A stretch of DNA of 64,000 bases from JAUIIK01 sp041390865 (GTDB lineage: Bacteria; Chloroflexota; Chloroflexia; Thermomicrobiales; CFX8). The position numbers were made by a program, and so were the translations under genes. The notes under the pieces were generated by a model. It made no database searches. It was not told the origin of the DNA and saw only the letters and a program-made list of their open reading frames with translations. Below, in pieces: positions 9,126-18,017 of the stretch; within the stretch, counting starts at the first letter, position 1, and each line of letters opens with the position of its first letter. The stretch covers positions 434,001 to 498,000 of the forward strand of contig JAWKPC010000001.1 in assembly GCA_041390865.1 (NCBI GenBank), given 5' to 3'.

Positions 9126-9251
9126 CGGACCTGTCCGGGCTGAATTCCGAGTGCAGACGCTGTATCATTCCCCGCCTGTGCCGGTGTCGGCGGTTCGACA
9201 CGGCGTAGAAGTGCATTCGTACGCATATAGACGTCAATTACGGGAGTATTC

Positions 9252-10553
9252 GTGAACATTCTTCGGTATATCTTTCTGGGCATCCTCGTTGGCTCGTTGA
9301 TCGCTGCCTGCTCGGGGGGCGGGGACGACGATCCGACGCCGGTCCAGGCTTCGGCCCCGGCCGGGACGAGCGTCGCAACACATACGCCGACGGCGGAGAG
9401 CAACGACGAAGCATCGCCGACGGCCGAGGAGGAGGCGGACGGCACCGCTGCCGCTCCCCAGGGCACGCCGAGACCAACGGCGACCGACGTGCCGCGGACG
9501 ACGCCGACGCCGGAGGTGGACTTCAGCGATACCTCCTTCGCGTTCGGCTGGAACGTCGGACTTCGCGGCGATGAGGAAAACAACGAGCACAACAGCCAGG
9601 TAGCCGAGTACGTCAATGACAGCGGCACCGGCTGGGTCCGCTTCCAGATTCCCTGGTCGCAGATGGAGCCGGCAAACGGGCAGTGGGATCCGCTGCCGTT
9701 CGACCGCATGGTCGATTCGATGAACGCTGCCGGGCTGAACATCCTGGTCGTCGTGGCGAAGGCGCCGGACTGGGCGCTGAGCGAAGAGGACGATACCTAT
9801 CTCTCCAGCATGGCCGAGTTCCAGCAGTTCATGGCCTTCGTGGCCGACCGCTATCAGGGTAAGGTCCAGGCCTGGGAGATCTGGAACGAGCAGAACCTGG
9901 CCCACGAGTGGGGCGGCCACGTCAACGTCGACGAGTACATCCGGATGCTCGAGAGCGCTTCGACGGCGGTTCGGGCGGCAGATCCGGAGGCGCTGGTCGT
10001 CTTCGGCGGGCTGACGCCGAATGGCCTGAACGATCCCAACGTCGCGATCGATGATTTCAACTACCTGAATCTCGCCTACCTGAGGAGCGAGGGCCGGCTT
10101 TCCGAGTTCTTCGACGTCCTCGGAGTGCACGCCAACAGCACCCATAACTCGCCGGACGAGAATTTCCCGGGGCCGCTCACCAGTGGCAACGAAGGCTGGA
10201 ACGATCATCCGAGCTTCTTCTTCCGGCGCACGGAGCAGCTTCGCCAGGTGATGCTGGATCAAGGTGACGGCGACAAGCCGGTCTGGATCACGGAGTTCGG
10301 CTGGACGACGGAGAATCAGGCGCCAGGTTACGAGTACGGTGCGAACAACACCGAAGAGGAAGTCGCGCAGTACCTGACCCGCGCCCTCGAGATCGCGGTC
10401 GATGAGTGGAGCTGGTGTACTGGCGCGTTCATCTGGAACCTGAACTGGTCAACGCTTGTGGACCAGGCGGATGAGAAGTCGCCCTGGTCGGCGCTGAACA
10501 GCGACTGGTCGCCGCGCCCGCAGTACGAGGCCGTCCAGGATTTCCTGAACTAG
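9252..10553 (+). CDS. Lipoprotein with a glycoside-hydrolase (beta-xylosidase/cellulase-like) TIM barrel
   Basis: A 433-residue secreted lipoprotein. The N-terminal hydrophobic stretch ends in a lipobox LIAAC with the lipidated Cys at residue 20. A Thr/Pro/Ala/Glu-rich linker follows to about residue 95. The rest is a clan-A-like barrel: WVRFQIPWSQMEP, then EIWNEQN with the likely acid/base Glu near 213, and WITEFGWTT with the likely nucleophile near 348. These resemble GH39/GH5-type enzymes. It is probably anchored on the outer face of the cell by its lipid. Start is GTG. It stands alone between panB and an SDR gene. Substrate unknown. Confidence 0.82.
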   Translation: MNILRYIFLGILVGSLIAACSGGGDDDPTPVQASAPAGTSVATHTPTAESNDEASPTAEEEADGTAAAPQGTPRPTATDVPRTTPTPEVDFSDTSFAFGWNVGLRGDEENNEHNSQVAEYVNDSGTGWVRFQIPWSQMEPANGQWDPLPFDRMVDSMNAAGLNILVVVAKAPDWALSEEDDTYLSSMAEFQQFMAFVADRYQGKVQAWEIWNEQNLAHEWGGHVNVDEYIRMLESASTAVRAADPEALVVFGGLTPNGLNDPNVAIDDFNYLNLAYLRSEGRLSEFFDVLGVHANSTHNSPDENFPGPLTSGNEGWNDHPSFFFRRTEQLRQVMLDQGDGDKPVWITEFGWTTENQAPGYEYGANNTEEEVAQYLTRALEIAVDEWSWCTGAFIWNLNWSTLVDQADEKSPWSALNSDWSPRPQYEAVQDFLN

Positions 10554-10646
10554 CCGCCGTGCGGCATACATCCCGGTCTACGGCGTAGAATGTCGGCTCA
10601 ACCGGTCGTAGTGGCACGTATGAGAGATATCGGGAGCGCGTAGACG

Positions 10647-11447
10647 ATGGATCTTGGTCTGGCAGGGAAGGTGGCGCTGGTCGCGGCGTCGAGCAAGGGT
10701 CTGGGCAAGGCCTGCGCCATGGGTTTCGCCCGGGAGGGCTGCAGCATCGTCGTCTCCTCTCGAACGCCCGAGACGGTTGCCGAGACTGCTCAGGAGATCC
10801 GGGGCTCGACCGATGCCCGGGTGCTCGAAGTCGTGGCCGATATGAGCAAGCCGGAGGATATCGCGCGTCTGGTGAGTGAGACTGTCTCGCACTTCGGCGG
10901 TCTGGACATCGTGGTCGCGAACGCCGGCGGTCCGCCTCCAGGCGGGATCGATGATTTCGACAATCAGGCGTACGTCGACGCGCTGAATACCAATACCATG
11001 GGCACGATCCGGCTGATCCGGGAAGCGTTGCCGCATCTTGAATCGCGAGGCGGCGGCAGCATCGTGACGATCACGTCCGCCGGGGTGAAACAGCCGATCG
11101 ACAATCTCCTGCTCTCGAACATCTCTCGGCCGGGCGTCGTCGGTTTCGTTCGCTCGCTGGCGACCGAGCTCGGTCCAAAGAACATCCGTGTCAATAACGT
11201 CGGGCCGGGCGCGACGAGGACCGACCGTATCCGGAACACGATGGAGCGCGCCATCGAGCAGGCTCTCGCCGAAGGCAAATCCCGGGAAGAGGCCGAGCGG
11301 GGAATGGCGCGGGGCGTGCCGCTCGGACGAATCGGCGAGCCGGAGGAGTTCGCGAACGTCGTCGTGTTTCTGGCGTCGCCGGCAGCGTCATATGTGACCG
11401 GCGCGACGGTAGTAGTTGACGGTGGGCGTACTCGTCAGATAATGTGA
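10647..11447 (+). CDS. SDR-family oxidoreductase (3-oxoacyl-ACP reductase-like)
   Basis: A 266-residue classical short-chain dehydrogenase/reductase. The cofactor-binding motif is VAASSKGLGKACA near the N-terminus (Ser replaces the first Gly of TGxxxGxG). The NAGG motif (VANAGGPPPGG) replaces NNAG. A Ser occurs in VTITSAG, but the usual Tyr-x-x-x-Lys is altered: in the aligned stretch LLLSNISRPGVVGF there is no Tyr or Lys. So it belongs to the divergent group of SDRs lacking the standard catalytic pair, or it uses other residues. ATG start with GGGAG upstream. It is not the fatty-acid reductase of this genome, which is fabG at 28.8 kb. Confidence 0.82.
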   Translation: MDLGLAGKVALVAASSKGLGKACAMGFAREGCSIVVSSRTPETVAETAQEIRGSTDARVLEVVADMSKPEDIARLVSETVSHFGGLDIVVANAGGPPPGGIDDFDNQAYVDALNTNTMGTIRLIREALPHLESRGGGSIVTITSAGVKQPIDNLLLSNISRPGVVGFVRSLATELGPKNIRVNNVGPGATRTDRIRNTMERAIEQALAEGKSREEAERGMARGVPLGRIGEPEEFANVVVFLASPAASYVTGATVVVDGGRTRQIM

Positions 11448-11532
11448 CAGATACGGTACGCGAGCACCGTGTTTCAGCTCTGTTTGAAGTTCCGCGGTTG
11501 TGTGGTCTTGCCATTGGGAGCAGTAGGAACCC

Positions 11533-11724
11533 ATGAGCCCTCGACAGGCGCGAGAGCGTCTCGAAGATTTCGAAAACTTTGACGACGACTGGGAGGAAGG
11601 CGAGGCCTTCCAGCCCATTCGTCGCCGCGAGCGGCGAACCCAGGAGCCCGATTCGCGTCGGGACGGCAAGCGCAAGCGCGAACGCCGCCGCGAACCACCG
11701 GTGCACAAACGAGAAGAGCCCTAG
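11533..11724 (+). CDS. Small highly charged hypothetical protein
   Basis: A 63-residue reading frame with no recognisable domain. It has an acidic patch (FENFDDDWEEGEAF, about 15-28) followed by a strongly basic Arg/Lys-rich tail. It has an ATG start after a short AGGA-containing sequence and sits in the gap between an SDR and an M20-like gene on the same strand. Composition suggests a disordered, nucleic-acid- or protein-binding peptide. The minus-strand frames here look less natural, and no repeat or RNA structure explains the region. Existence is plausible, function unknown. Confidence 0.45.
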   Translation: MSPRQARERLEDFENFDDDWEEGEAFQPIRRRERRTQEPDSRRDGKRKRERRREPPVHKREEP

Positions 11725-11806
11725 CCGACTTCGTGCTTGGGACAGACGAGACAGGACGATGGGCAGCTATCGTCCTGCTATTGCTTGCCCGTAAGGTGAT
11801 GAAACG

Positions 11807-13102
11807 ATGACTGATGTTGCGCGGGTGATCGAAGCGGCGCGAGAGCGCCGGGAGTATTCCGAAGATGTGCTCAGGAAGCTGCTGCGCGCGTCCAGAGACG
11901 GCGAAGAGCCGGTCCAGCGCGCCGTCGTCCTGGCGCTCCGGGATCTCGGTTGGGAAGTCGAGGCGCTCAACCGCCGGCCAGGAGTTCTCAATATCCAGCA
12001 CGAGTTCGCTGGACCATCCGAGATTGACGATCGTCCGCGTCGCACGATCGTCGGCGGACCACCGAACCGAAAGCTCAGATCGTCCGATTCCCGGCTGCTG
12101 CTCTGGGCGCACCCCGATGGCATGCCCTTCGATGGCGCCGCAGACTGGGCGCACGACCCGTTCGAGGGAGTTGTACAGGATGGACGCATGTACGGCTGGG
12201 GCGTCGCCGACGACCTGTCCGGCGTTGCCGCGATGATCGCCGTCGCGGCGGTCCTGAACGACCTGGATGTCGATTCCCCGCAGGTGGCCGTCGCCAGCAC
12301 GCCGAGCAAAGGCCACGCGAGCGGAGTTGTTGCTGCCCTCGGGGCGCTCGGCGGCGTCCGGGCCGGCATCTATCTGCATCCCGCTGAGAGCGGGCGGGGG
12401 CTCGAAGACATCAAGGCGGTTGCGCCGGGGATGTTGCGCTTCGAACTGACCGTCAAGGGCAGGCAGCCGGATACCCGGGAGCCGAATCACACCCTCTTCG
12501 TCGACGAAGGCGCCGATCCGATCCGCCCGATGTTGAAGATCCTCGATGCGTTGGAAACGTTCAACGAAAGCCGGAAGGGCTGGATCTCTTCCGGGTCGCC
12601 TATCACGATGATGGTCGGGACGTTCCATGCCGGGGAGTCCATCTCACGAATGCCAAAGGACTGCCGGGCGGTGGTGACCTTTTCGATGCCGCCGGGTGAG
12701 TCGCTCGAGGGAACGCGGCGGGCCATTGAGGGCATCGTGTCGCGTGTCTCCGATGCGGACGATTGGGCCGCGCCGGAGCCTGCCACCATCGAGTGGCTGT
12801 TCGGCACGGCTGGCGTCGAGGTGTCGGAGAGCCATCCGCTCTACACCACGGTCTCACAGGCGATTACCCAGGTAACCGGGAGCGAACCGCGGCATTACGG
12901 CGGGCATATTGCCAGCGAAATCCGACAGCCGATGCTCAATCACGGCATTCCAAGTCTCGGCATCGGGCCAAGATCGGGGTCTCTGACCCAGGCAGGTGCG
13001 ACGGCAGACGAGTGGCTCGATCTCGATGATTTCAACCGGATGATCGCCGTCTGCGCTATCTCCGCTCTGAACTGGAGCCGCGGAACCATTTTCGAGACGT
13101 AG
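11807..13102 (+). CDS. M20-like hydrolase with a non-canonical active site
   Basis: A 431-residue protein with M20 architecture: a metal motif WAHPDGMPFDG (His102, Asp104), a bridging-Asp region GWGVADDLSG (about 131-139), a lid domain and a C-terminal core. The expected catalytic Glu-Glu pair is absent; the aligned segment reads STPSKGH (164-170). The usual C-terminal metal His is also not obvious (GATADEWLD). It may be a specialised subfamily with altered chemistry, or a non-hydrolytic relative. The frame is intact and its codon use is like its neighbours, so it is not an obvious pseudogene. Distinct from the canonical M20 gene at 6.1 kb. Confidence 0.75.
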   Translation: MTDVARVIEAARERREYSEDVLRKLLRASRDGEEPVQRAVVLALRDLGWEVEALNRRPGVLNIQHEFAGPSEIDDRPRRTIVGGPPNRKLRSSDSRLLLWAHPDGMPFDGAADWAHDPFEGVVQDGRMYGWGVADDLSGVAAMIAVAAVLNDLDVDSPQVAVASTPSKGHASGVVAALGALGGVRAGIYLHPAESGRGLEDIKAVAPGMLRFELTVKGRQPDTREPNHTLFVDEGADPIRPMLKILDALETFNESRKGWISSGSPITMMVGTFHAGESISRMPKDCRAVVTFSMPPGESLEGTRRAIEGIVSRVSDADDWAAPEPATIEWLFGTAGVEVSESHPLYTTVSQAITQVTGSEPRHYGGHIASEIRQPMLNHGIPSLGIGPRSGSLTQAGATADEWLDLDDFNRMIAVCAISALNWSRGTIFET

Positions 13103-13188
13103 GCCGGACCCCTACCAACGGTCCGGCAATTCAAGAGAAGGCGGACCGAATCTCGCGCCATGTTGATGAAGGTGAGGGGAGCGGCGAC

Positions 13189-13740
13189 ATGGAGAGTCCA
13201 GAGCAGAGCATCGAGATTCGATGTGCGCGACCGGCCGACAGCCGAAGCCTGCTGGATTTGAAACTCGCGCTCGACCATGAGACGGCCACGATGATGTTCG
13301 AGCCGGGCGAGCGGGTTCCTGATCCGGGAATCGTCGAGCGGGACATTCTGGAGAAAGTCCAGTCTCCGAACTCGACGACGATCGTCGCTGTCGACGGCGG
13401 TCGGATCGTCGGCTACGTCGAGGCGACCGGCGGGGAGTTTAATCGCAACCGGCATCTGGCGATGGTCGTTGCCGGTGTGCGAGTCTCGCACGGCGGCCGC
13501 GGAATCGGCTCGCGGCTGTTCCAGGCGCTCGTTGATTGGGCCGATGAGACCGGCCTGATCCGGCTCGAACTTACCGTGATGATCCATAACGCCGCCGCCA
13601 GGAGGCTCTACGAAAAGTTCGGATTCAAGGAAGAAGGAATCCGGGTCTGTTCGGTGCGGGTCGATGGCGAGTGTGTCGACGAGGTCGCTATGGCGAGGAT
13701 AGGGACGGGAAGTTTTGCCGGTCGGGAGCGAAACGGGTAA
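13189..13740 (+). CDS. GNAT-family N-acetyltransferase
   Basis: A 183-residue acetyl-CoA-dependent acyltransferase of the GNAT superfamily. The acetyl-CoA pyrophosphate loop is VSHGGRGIGSRLFQAL (about 99-114). It is followed by LELTVMIHNAAARRLYEKFGF, the typical motif B, and a C-terminal strand. Substrate cannot be predicted; the closest pattern is that of protein/amino-acid or ribosomal-protein-type acetyltransferases. ATG start with GAGGGGAG upstream. It is followed 62 bases later by a tiny membrane-protein gene and then a terminator. Confidence 0.85.
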   Translation: MESPEQSIEIRCARPADSRSLLDLKLALDHETATMMFEPGERVPDPGIVERDILEKVQSPNSTTIVAVDGGRIVGYVEATGGEFNRNRHLAMVVAGVRVSHGGRGIGSRLFQALVDWADETGLIRLELTVMIHNAAARRLYEKFGFKEEGIRVCSVRVDGECVDEVAMARIGTGSFAGRERNG

Positions 13741-13802
13741 GATCAACCAGCATACCGGCGGGTGTGGATGGCCGCCGGTTGAATTTGAGGAAGGTATCGG
13801 GG

Positions 13803-14009
13803 ATGCGTGGACCGCTTTTCGTTCTAATTCCGCTGGCGGCAGTTATTTCCGCCGGGATCATCGGGGTCAGTATCGGCTTGCTGAACCTGGGTATTCGCGA
13901 GTGGACCGATTCGGCAATCGGGCCGGTCGTCTTCGCGGGCGGGCTGACGATTCTGATCATGGCCGTCGCTACGCTCATGTCCATGCGCTCCCCTGATGTT
14001 GAAGAGTAG
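13803..14009 (+). CDS. Small two-helix membrane protein
   Basis: A 68-residue protein with two predicted membrane helices (about 4-27 and 41-60), a short polar loop (GIREWTDSA) and an acidic C-terminus (SPDVEE). An upstream in-frame extension exists but reads as out-of-frame GNAT sequence, so the ATG at 13803, preceded by GAGGAAGG, is the better start. The stop is 31 bases before a strong terminator, making this the last gene of the unit. No family was recognised. It could be a small regulator or stabiliser of a membrane complex, but nothing here shows which. Confidence 0.6.
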   Translation: MRGPLFVLIPLAAVISAGIIGVSIGLLNLGIREWTDSAIGPVVFAGGLTILIMAVATLMSMRSPDVEE

Positions 14010-14040
14010 TCCCGATCTCTAGCGATATTGCGTGTTTCCC

Positions 14041-14077
14041 GAGCCCCGCACTAAAAGACGGGGCTCTTTTCATTTTC
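14041..14077 (+). terminator. Rho-independent terminator
   Basis: A perfect 8-base stem (GAGCCCCG pairing with CGGGGCTC) with a 10-base loop is followed by TTTTCATTTT. It lies just after the small membrane protein gene and before the threonine dehydratase start, cleanly separating the two transcription units. Confidence 0.85.
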
Positions 14078-14099
14078 GCCGGCAAGCGAGGGTTGATCG

Positions 14100-15059
14100 A
14101 TGAGTGACATGATTTCTATCGAGGATGTCCGTGAAGCGGAGCGCCGGCTCGAAGGTGTCGTCAACCGGACGCCGGTCTTCACCTCGCGGACGCTGAATGA
14201 GCGCGTCGGGCGAGAGATCTACATCAAGCCCGAAAGCTTTCAGCGAACCGGAGCATTCAAGTTCCGTGGTGCCTACAATGCCATCTCCCAGCTCGACCGC
14301 AACTCAACAAAGGGCGTTGTCGCCTATTCGAGCGGTAACCACGCTCAAGGCGTCGCGCTGTCGGCGAGACTGCTAGGTATTCCAGCCGTCATCCTGATGC
14401 ATAGCGACGCGCCGCAGAACAAGCTGGCCGCGACAAAGGGCTACGGCGCTGAAGTCATCATGGTCGACCGCACAAGCCAGGACGGCGACAGAATGCAGTA
14501 CGAGGTGGCCGAGGAGCGCGGGATGACGGTCGTCCACGCCTATGACGACCCGAATATCATGGCCGGCCAGGGGACGGCGGCGCTCGAGCTGCTCGAAGAC
14601 GTCCCGGACCTGGATTCGCTGGTAATGCCGGTTGGCGGCGGCGGGTTGATCGGCGGATGCACGATCGCAGCGAAGGGTTTGAAGCCGGATATCCGGATCT
14701 TCGGCGTCGAGACGCATGGCGCCGACGACACGCACCAGTCGTTGCGGGCCGGCGAACGGGTCGAGATCCCGCCGCCAACGACGATCGCCGACGGCATCCG
14801 GCTGACGACCCCCGGGCGGCTGACGTTCCCCGTCGTGCAGAAGTATGCGGAAGATGTCGTGCTGGTCAGTGATGAAGAGGTGCTGGACGCGCTGAGGTTC
14901 GTCCTGACCCGTATGAAGCTGGTCATCGAACCGACCGGAGCCGTACCGATTGCCGCGCTGCTGCAAAACCGGATTCCGGGCGATTGTGAAAAGGTCGGCA
15001 TCATCATCAGCGGCGGGAATCTCGACCCGGCGTTGATGGCGAGCCTGTTCGCCGAATAG
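14100..15059 (+). CDS. ilvA: Threonine/serine ammonia-lyase (threonine dehydratase), short form
   Basis: A 319-residue PLP enzyme that deaminates threonine to 2-oxobutyrate (or serine to pyruvate). The cofactor Lys54 lies in GAFKFRGAYN. The phosphate-binding glycine loop PVGGGGLIGG is mid-protein. SSGNHAQGVA is the substrate-binding loop. The family's regulatory ACT domain is absent, so this is the catabolic or short biosynthetic type. It could equally be called tdcB; the substrate preference between threonine and serine, or a serine racemase role, cannot be fixed by motif. ATG start after GAGGG, immediately downstream of a terminator. With ilvE elsewhere in the window it could feed isoleucine synthesis. 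Confidence 0.88.
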   Translation: MSDMISIEDVREAERRLEGVVNRTPVFTSRTLNERVGREIYIKPESFQRTGAFKFRGAYNAISQLDRNSTKGVVAYSSGNHAQGVALSARLLGIPAVILMHSDAPQNKLAATKGYGAEVIMVDRTSQDGDRMQYEVAEERGMTVVHAYDDPNIMAGQGTAALELLEDVPDLDSLVMPVGGGGLIGGCTIAAKGLKPDIRIFGVETHGADDTHQSLRAGERVEIPPPTTIADGIRLTTPGRLTFPVVQKYAEDVVLVSDEEVLDALRFVLTRMKLVIEPTGAVPIAALLQNRIPGDCEKVGIIISGGNLDPALMASLFAE

Positions 15060-15504
15060 CAGGCGGACGACGCCGGTCCATCCAGGTACCCAAGCGTGGT
15101 TTTCGTCGCAGATGTCGGCCGGTACGGTCGATTCCTCTCCTCACCGGCGGATCGTCCCGAAATCAATCAATTGTCCGCCAATGCCGGGCGCGTCGGCGTG
15201 GAGTTCATTCAGAGCCGATGAGCTACGTCCTGGTATCCGGAGTGGTGAAGTTTTCAACTGGCTGTTCGCGACGTCGGGTGACCCAGGCCTATTCTCGATT
15301 TTTCAGATCTCGCAGCGAGACATATCCCCTGAAAGAACGTGGAGACGGGGCTCGTCTTCATCGTTCGGGAGTGTGCATGGACACGGGAATACGCAAGAGC
15401 CCATCTCTACGCACCTGGTGGAGTCAAGTTCCGGCCGAACCACAGGACGCGTCGATACCGCGTGGGAGGGCATAAGGGGGACTTCGGGCAGCAGCGGGCC
15501 GCGT
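15060..15504. other. Gap without a supported gene
   Basis: This 445-base stretch lies between the converging threonine dehydratase and the hypothetical gene at 15505-16065. Open frames exist here on both strands, but none has a family motif, and the longest plus-strand frame runs into the antisense of the neighbouring gene. No clear terminator, tRNA or repeat was seen. It may hold a degraded gene or lineage-specific sequence. Confidence 0.5.
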
Positions 15505-16065
15505 TCAGGCGCGAACGGTGTTTCTCCGAGCATGGGCCGATGTCAGGATCTCGTCGACCTCGGTCGCCGAAAGCATCTCGTCGAACGGCGCGTAGCGGCT
15601 CTGGTAGGAGGTGTCCTCCAGTCGAAGGCCGGAGACGTAGATGCCTCTGATGCCTTCTGAGATCAGGATCGAACGGGCCATCCACTCATCGAGGCAGCGG
15701 CCGATTGCCCGCATGACGTCGCTGTAGCTCGTTGGAACAAGGTCGGTCTTGATCTTGAGATGCTCCCTCCGTCCGTCGCTCCGGTGGATGATCGCCTCTT
15801 CGAAATAACGTTCGAACGAGTCATCGGGAAACTCAAGCAGCTGGTCGGTGACATTGTCCGGCCCAGTCGCTCGAACGAGCAGCCCGCCCGGCACTTCGAC
15901 GATCTTTGCCCGGTTGAGGTTGTTGTTGTCCAGGTGCATGCCGACGAGCCGGAGCTTGTTCTGGTACGTGGCCCGATAGGAGATCAGCTGTCCATCTGTC
16001 CCCGGCTCCTGCTGCCGCGACCCGTCCTGATTCCGAATCGTCTGGAAGATGCTTGTTCGTGCCAT
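15505..16065 (-). CDS. Hypothetical protein, no recognised family
   Basis: A 186-residue protein with an ATG start. The sequence is soluble, with charged and aromatic residues spread throughout and no transmembrane helix, Cys cluster or nucleotide-binding loop. The N-terminal part (about 25-80) looks like a beta-rich domain (LISYRATYQNKLRLVGMHLD, then KIVEVPGGLLVRA). The C-terminal half looks more helical. Codon use and GC pattern are like surrounding genes, so it is likely real. It is an isolated minus-strand gene flanked by gaps; neighbours give no functional hint. Confidence 0.6.
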   Translation of the reverse strand: MARTSIFQTIRNQDGSRQQEPGTDGQLISYRATYQNKLRLVGMHLDNNNLNRAKIVEVPGGLLVRATGPDNVTDQLLEFPDDSFERYFEEAIIHRSDGRREHLKIKTDLVPTSYSDVMRAIGRCLDEWMARSILISEGIRGIYVSGLRLEDTSYQSRYAPFDEMLSATEVDEILTSAHARRNTVRA

Positions 16066-16225
16066 GATCGTCTCCGAAAGAACCTGTTCACACCGTAGGT
16101 CGAGCGGTGGCGTAAATGGTCCGCCGCTTTCATCCTGAATGTACCGGATCGAGTCGTCAAGAAATATCGGCTGAATTGGTACTTTTGTTCCTCAAGTACG
16201 TCTTTTCCCGGTCGACGCGCCCGGG

Positions 16226-16254
16226 TTGCGAACTGACCGCAACCGGACTAGCCT
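16226..16254 (+). promoter_or_regulatory. Possible sigma-70-type promoter before the second GGT
   Basis: TTGCGA and TAGCCT are separated by exactly 17 bases, 45 bases before the ATG at 16299. The match is imperfect (especially the -10), so this is only a candidate. Confidence 0.28.
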
Positions 16255-16298
16255 GTTCCCGGGAGACCGGATTTTCCGCGCAGAACTGGGGAACAGGT

Positions 16299-18017
16299 AT
16301 GTCAACGCGAAGTCAGTGGATCATCGACAAATCAGAGGCTGTGGCGTCAGGCGGCATGGTTACGGCGATGCAGCCGGATGCTGCGGAAGCCGGGGCGGAA
16401 ATCCTCCGTCGAGGCGGCTCGGCCATCGATGCCGCAGTCGCGACGGCATTTGCCGTCGGTGTCGTCGAGCCGTTTATGAGCGGCGTCGGCGGTCTGGCGT
16501 TCATGATCTACCGGGACGGCGCGACCGGAGAGACCGTCTGTCTCGATGGCAGCGCGATGCTGCCGTCGGCGATATCTCCTGACCTGTTCGAGTTGCTGCC
16601 CGGCAACCAGACATCGGGTCTTTATGGCTGGCGAGCGACCGTCGACGACGCTGCGAACACCGGCTGGCTGACGCCTGCCATGCCGGGAATGCCCGCTCTG
16701 TGCGATGAAGCGCACCAGCGTTGGGGCCGGCTCGACTGGGGTGAATTGCTCGCTCCGGCGATCGATCTTGCGGAAAACGGGTTCGAGATCAATCACTACG
16801 TCGCGATGATGACGGCCGCAGCCTACGACCGGCTCGGCAGATTCCCCGAGAGCAAGCGAACGTTCTTCAAGGAGAGCGGCGCACCGTACTCTCCGGCCCT
16901 GGGCAGACCGGCCGACCGTCTCGTGCAGAAGGATCTTGCGCGCACGCTCGGTATCATCGCGAAGGAAGGCGCCCGAACGGTCTATGACGGCGAGATCGCG
17001 GAGCTGATCGCGAAGGATATGGCCCGGAACGGCGGCGTCATGACCGTGGACGACCTCAGCTCCCACCGCACGCTCGAATATGCTCCGTCGTCCGTCGACT
17101 ACCGTGGTTATCAGATCCTCGGCCAGCTTCCGAACACCGGCGACGCGACGGTCATGGAGGCGCTGCAGATCGCCCTTGGGTACGATCTGGCCGGGCTCGG
17201 GTTCCAGTCGCCCGAAGCGGTGCACATCATGATCGAATCGATCCGCCGGGCGTTCCTCGATCGACTCCGCTGGCTGGGCGATGAGAGCCTCCAACCGGTT
17301 CCCTACGACGGCGTTATCTCGTCGGACTACGGAAAGCTGCTGCGCGAGGGGCTGGACCCGAAGGCCGCGACGCCGGACATTGCAGCCGGTGACCCGTGGC
17401 CGTTCGACCCTGAAGCGGGACCGGACGCTCCTCCACGTCCGGGAGCCGGTGGCGAGGGGCACACAACCCACATCAACGTCATCGACAAGGATCGGAACAT
17501 GGTCTCGCTGACGTCGACGCTCGGCGCGGTCTACGGCTCCGGCGTGGTGATCAAGGACACCGGCATCACGCTGAATAACGGGACGATGTGGTTCGACCCC
17601 GAACCGGGAGCGGTCACGTCAGTCGGCCCGAACAAGCGGGTGCTCTCGGCCGCGTCGCCTGCGCTTATGATGCGCGACGGGCAGCCGTTCGCGGCGATCG
17701 GAGCGCCGGGCGGACGCCGGGTGATTTCAGGTGTCTATCAGATCGTCTCGAACCTGGTTGACTTCCAACGCGGCATGCAGGGTTCGATCTCTGCACCCCG
17801 CATCCACAGCGAGGGACCCGCTGTCGAGATTTCGACGAGATTCCCGGAAACGACGATCGAGGGCCTCCGGAAGATGGGGCACGATCTCACGCTGCGGGAA
17901 GACTCGCTGTCGGCCAACCACTTCGCCCGACCGTCCGGGATCATGATCGATGCAGCGGACGGGCTACTGCGGGCCGGCGTCCACCAGTACACCCCGGCCA
18001 CAGCCATCGGGGTATGA
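16299..18017 (+). CDS. Gamma-glutamyltransferase family protein (second copy)
   Basis: A 572-residue gamma-glutamyltransferase family member. The frame stays open upstream, but family similarity begins only after the ATG at 16299 (MSTRSQWIIDKS), which has GGGGAACAGG just before it. GGSAIDAAVATAFAVGV is the family N-terminal signature. The processing/catalytic Thr389 lies in GHTTHINV, a classical match. GSGV and PGGRRVISGVYQ are small-subunit features. No secretion signal is evident at this start. It shares a stop/start overlap with the following acetyltransferase gene. Together with the copy at 3.9 kb it suggests use of gamma-glutamyl peptides or related amides. Confidence 0.9.
   Translation: MSTRSQWIIDKSEAVASGGMVTAMQPDAAEAGAEILRRGGSAIDAAVATAFAVGVVEPFMSGVGGLAFMIYRDGATGETVCLDGSAMLPSAISPDLFELLPGNQTSGLYGWRATVDDAANTGWLTPAMPGMPALCDEAHQRWGRLDWGELLAPAIDLAENGFEINHYVAMMTAAAYDRLGRFPESKRTFFKESGAPYSPALGRPADRLVQKDLARTLGIIAKEGARTVYDGEIAELIAKDMARNGGVMTVDDLSSHRTLEYAPSSVDYRGYQILGQLPNTGDATVMEALQIALGYDLAGLGFQSPEAVHIMIESIRRAFLDRLRWLGDESLQPVPYDGVISSDYGKLLREGLDPKAATPDIAAGDPWPFDPEAGPDAPPRPGAGGEGHTTHINVIDKDRNMVSLTSTLGAVYGSGVVIKDTGITLNNGTMWFDPEPGAVTSVGPNKRVLSAASPALMMRDGQPFAAIGAPGGRRVISGVYQIVSNLVDFQRGMQGSISAPRIHSEGPAVEISTRFPETTIEGLRKMGHDLTLREDSLSANHFARPSGIMIDAADGLLRAGVHQYTPATAIGV

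Noticed and set aside
15112..15660. Plus-strand 182-codon frame in the gap after threonine dehydratase
   Set aside because: Runs into the antisense of the 15505-16065 gene, with unnatural composition and no family.
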